Assembly (NCBI GenBank): GCA_020692325.1
Contig: JAIMKR010000002.1
Coordinates: forward strand, 163,045-227,044
Source of the DNA: Desulfocurvus sp.
Lineage (GTDB): Bacteria > Desulfobacterota > Desulfovibrionia > Desulfovibrionales > Desulfovibrionaceae
Direction of reading: 5' to 3'
DNA length: 64,000 nt
Each line of letters opens with the position of its first letter. Position 1 is the stretch's first letter. Positions 61,442-64,000 of this stretch are shown piece after piece. The notes beneath the pieces are model-generated. The model made no database searches. It was not told the DNA's origin and saw nothing but the letters and a program-made list of their open reading frames with translations. The position numbers were made by a program, and so were the translations under genes.

Positions 61442-63925
61442 CTACTCCTCGGTGGGAGGCTCCTCGTCGATCTCCTCGACCTCGAGGCCATCGATGGGGT
61501 CGAGTCCCTGGCGCTGCACCAGATCGAATCCAGCGACGCTGATTCCGTCGTCGAGGTTGATGAGCCGGACGCCCTGGGTGGCGCGACCGAAGTTCAGGCT
61601 CACCTGTTTGACCGGGAAGCGCACGATCTTGTTGGCCGAGGAGAGAATGACCATCTGGTCCGTCTCGGCGACCATGACGGCGCCCACGACCTTGCCGGTC
61701 TTCTTGGTGACCTTCATGTTGATGATGCCCATGCCCGAACGGGACTGCGAACGGTACTGGTCGAGCGGCGTGCGCTTGCCATAGCCGTTCTCGCTCACGG
61801 TGAGAATCTGCGAGCGGTCCGGATCGCCGGTGACGACGCCAGCCACGACGCGGTCGTTGTTCCGCAGGGCGATGCCCTTGACGCCCTCGGTGGCGCGGCC
61901 GGTGGGCCGCACCTCGCCAACGGCGAAACGAATGGCCGTGCCCTGCTCGGTGATAAGCAGGATCTCGGCGTCGTTGTGCACCTCGCAAACCATCATGAGC
62001 TCGTCCTCGGGCTTGAGGGAGACGGCGCGAATGCCCGTTGTGCGGCAATTGGCGTACAACGCGGCGCTTGTGCGCTTCACCATGCCCCGGCGCGTGATGA
62101 ACAGGAACTGCCGATCCTCGGCGAATTCCCGCAGAGTTATGGCCGTGGTGATGAACTCGTCCTTCTCCAGAGGCAGCAGGTTGTTGATATGCGCGCCCTT
62201 GGCGTAGCGGCCGGCCTCCGGCACCTGGTGCGCCTTGAGCTGCAACATGCGGCCCTGGTTGGTGAAGAACAGCAAATACTGATGGTTGCTGGTGAGAAGG
62301 AAGGTATGGACGAAATCACCGTCGCCCGTGGAGACGCCGGCAACGCCCTTCCCTCCCCGCTTCTGCTGCTGATAGTGCGACAGGCTGGTGCGCTTGATGT
62401 AGCCGCGGCGCGACAGGGTGATGACCGCCTCGTCGTCGGGGATGAGGTCCTCAATGGCGATGTCGGACGCCTCCTCGGTGGCGACGTGCGTCTTGCGCGG
62501 GGTGGCGTAATCATTTTTAACCTGGGCCAGCTCATCGGCGATAACGCCCTTGAGGATGCTTTCGTCGGCCAAAATGCTCTTAAGCCAGGTGATGAGCTTT
62601 TTCAGCTCTTCCAGTTCGTCCAGCAGCTTCTGCCGCTCCATGTTGGTCAGACGCTGCAGGCGCATGTCCAAAATGGCCTGGGACTGCACGTCGCTGAGGG
62701 CGAAACGCACCATGAGGCCGGACTTAGCCTCTAGGACGGTCTTGCTGCCCCGGATGAGGGCCACGACCTCGTCGATGTTATCTATGGCGATTTTGAGGCC
62801 GTCAAGAATATGCGCCCGGGCCTCGCTCTTTTCCAGGTCGAAGCGGGTGCGGCGGATGACCACCTCGCGCCGGTGCTCGAGAAAATACGAGAGAATCTGT
62901 TTGACGTTCAGCAGGCGCGGCCGGTTGCCCACCACGGCCATCATATTGATGCCGAAGGTGGTCTCCAAAGGCGTGAACTTGTACAGCGCGTTGATGATGA
63001 TGTCGGCGATGGCCCCACGCTTGAGCTACAGCACAATACGGATGCCCTTGCGGTCGGATTCGTCGCGCAGGTCGGAAACGCCGTCGATTTTCTTGTCGTT
63101 GACCAGTGCGGCTATTTTCTCCACCAGGGAAGACTTGTTCAGGGCATAAGGAATCTCCGTGATGACCACGTTTTCCTTTCCGCCCTTTTTGACCTCCTCG
63201 ACATTAAGCACGCCGCGCATACGGATGGAGCCGCGGCCGGTGGTGTAGGCGTCCACGAGCCCCTTGCCGGCGAAGACGATGCCGCCAGTGGGAAAATCCG
63301 GGCCCTTGATGAACGGCAGCAGGTCCTTCGGTCCGCAGTTGGGATTGTTCAGGACGTACAGCGTGCCGTCGATGAGCTCACCAAGGTTGTGCGGCGGAAT
63401 GTTGGTGGCCATGCCGACGGCGATGCCCGAACTGCCATTGAGCAGCAGGTTCGGCACCTTGGTGGGCAAAACAGAGGGTTCCTCGAGGGTGTTGTCGTAG
63501 TTCGGACGAAAATCGACGGTCCGCTTTTCGATGTCGCCCAAAAACTCGCTGCACAGCTTGGACATGCGCACTTCAGTGTAACGCATGGCGGCCGCGGCGT
63601 CGCCGTCGATGGAACCGAAGTTGCCTTGTCCGTCGACCAACGGATCGCGCATGGAAAATTCCTGAGCCATGCGCACGATGGCGTCGTAAACCGCCGAATC
63701 GCCGTGAGGATGGTATTTGCCGATGACGTCGCCGACGACGCGGGCGGACTTCTTGTAGGGCCGATTGTACGTGTTGGCGAGATCATACATGGCGTACAAA
63801 ATGCGCCGATGCACGGGTTTGAGACCATCGCGCACGTCTGGAATCGCGCGGCCCACGATGACCGAGAGCGAGTACTCCAGATAGGACTTCTGCATCTCGC
63901 GTTCAATGGTGACTATCTGACTCAC
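61442..63925 (-). pseudogene. gyrA: gyrA (DNA gyrase subunit A) interrupted by in-frame TAG
   Basis: The reading frame would encode 827 residues, normal for GyrA, except that codon 300 is TAG (63028-63026). The first part (299 codons, GTG start, GGAGGATATAC upstream) contains [20 protein letters not shown], the quinolone region [17 protein letters not shown] with serine and aspartate intact, and catalytic tyrosine in MRYTEVRM. The second part continues in the same frame with LKRGAIADIIINALYKFTPL, the GyrA box KRGGKGVAG and the C-terminal pinwheel. At this position E. coli GyrA has glutamate (RIVIEVKR), so a single GAG-to-TAG change explains the interruption. Gyrase A is essential, so a sequence error is likely. 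Confidence 0.9.
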
Positions 63926-64000
63926 GTATATCCTCCGTGTGTGGCGGCGGCCGGAAGCCGGGGGAGGCTGCTGCGCCTCATACTCCGGTGCCCTGCTCCG

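Noticed and set aside
63026..63028. gyrA TAG read as pyrrolysine
   Set aside because: The expected residue is glutamate, TAG is used as an ordinary stop by several genes here (for example ending at 10670, 12830 and 14420), and no pyl genes are in the window.
1..64000. CRISPR arrays, tRNA or rRNA genes, complete insertion sequences
   Set aside because: Intergenic regions were read for regular spaced repeats, cloverleaf ends and terminal inverted repeats with a transposase; none was found. A covariance search could still reveal a small RNA.

Overview
The window is GC-rich chromosomal DNA that reads like a sulfate-reducing member of the Desulfovibrionaceae. This rests on gene content rather than on an rRNA: two TauE/SafE anion exporters wired to two-component genes, a four-subunit 2-oxoacid:ferredoxin oxidoreductase, DUF4911 and YqjD/E-type small genes, queuosine genes, a flagellar export block and many GC-rich extragenic palindromes. 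No rRNA, tRNA, CRISPR array or intact insertion sequence was found. A paired parS site beside parA/parB and an adjacent gyrA suggest proximity to the replication origin.

Layout. (1) 0.5-2.8 kb, minus: a degenerate PEP-synthase-like protein and a DUF4911 protein. (2) 3.0-15.6 kb: a dense signalling region. On the minus strand lie a TauE exporter with a membrane partner, two receiver-domain proteins and a complete sigma-54 activator. Divergently, on the plus strand, lie a second TauE, a small membrane protein, a PAS-AAA+ protein lacking the key sigma-54 and ATP-binding residues, a NifX-like domain, a Cache histidine kinase, response regulators, a DHp-only kinase fragment, a small protein with repeated FAEA motifs and a receiver-kinase hybrid. 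The arrangement suggests one anion-export response controlled by phosphorelay and sigma-54. (3) 15.6-34.1 kb: housekeeping and stress genes (DUF3795, polysaccharide deacetylase, greA, YqjD/E/K-like, methyltransferase, peroxiredoxin, M16C peptidase, BON lipoprotein, 3'-5' exonuclease, prfC, trmI, radical SAM, RNase E/G, queH) separated by repeat-rich gaps. (4) 34.6-36.9 kb: three minus-strand genes resembling a podovirus head module, without portal or capsid, around a host-like lipoprotein gene. (5) 37.1-45.1 kb: a 1038-residue protein of unknown function, aroE, the oxidoreductase operon and queA. (6) 45.2-54.6 kb: MerR-like regulator, lipoprotein, coaBC, nucleotide-sugar epimerase, parS-parA-parB (with an opposing gene inserted), heptose-7-phosphate kinase and phosphofructokinase. 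(7) 54.6-64 kb, minus: a small HTH pair, a GT39 glycosyltransferase, fliLNOPQ, a TPR lipoprotein and gyrA.

The most striking observations are an in-frame amber codon in otherwise intact gyrA, a sigma-54 AAA+ protein that has lost its GAFTGA loop, Walker B aspartate and DNA-binding domain, an FAEA motif shared between a small protein and a response-regulator tail, a stranded phage head module, and a compact array of alternating half-sites between overlapping divergent promoters. Functions are inferred from family motifs recalled from knowledge; no database search was run.
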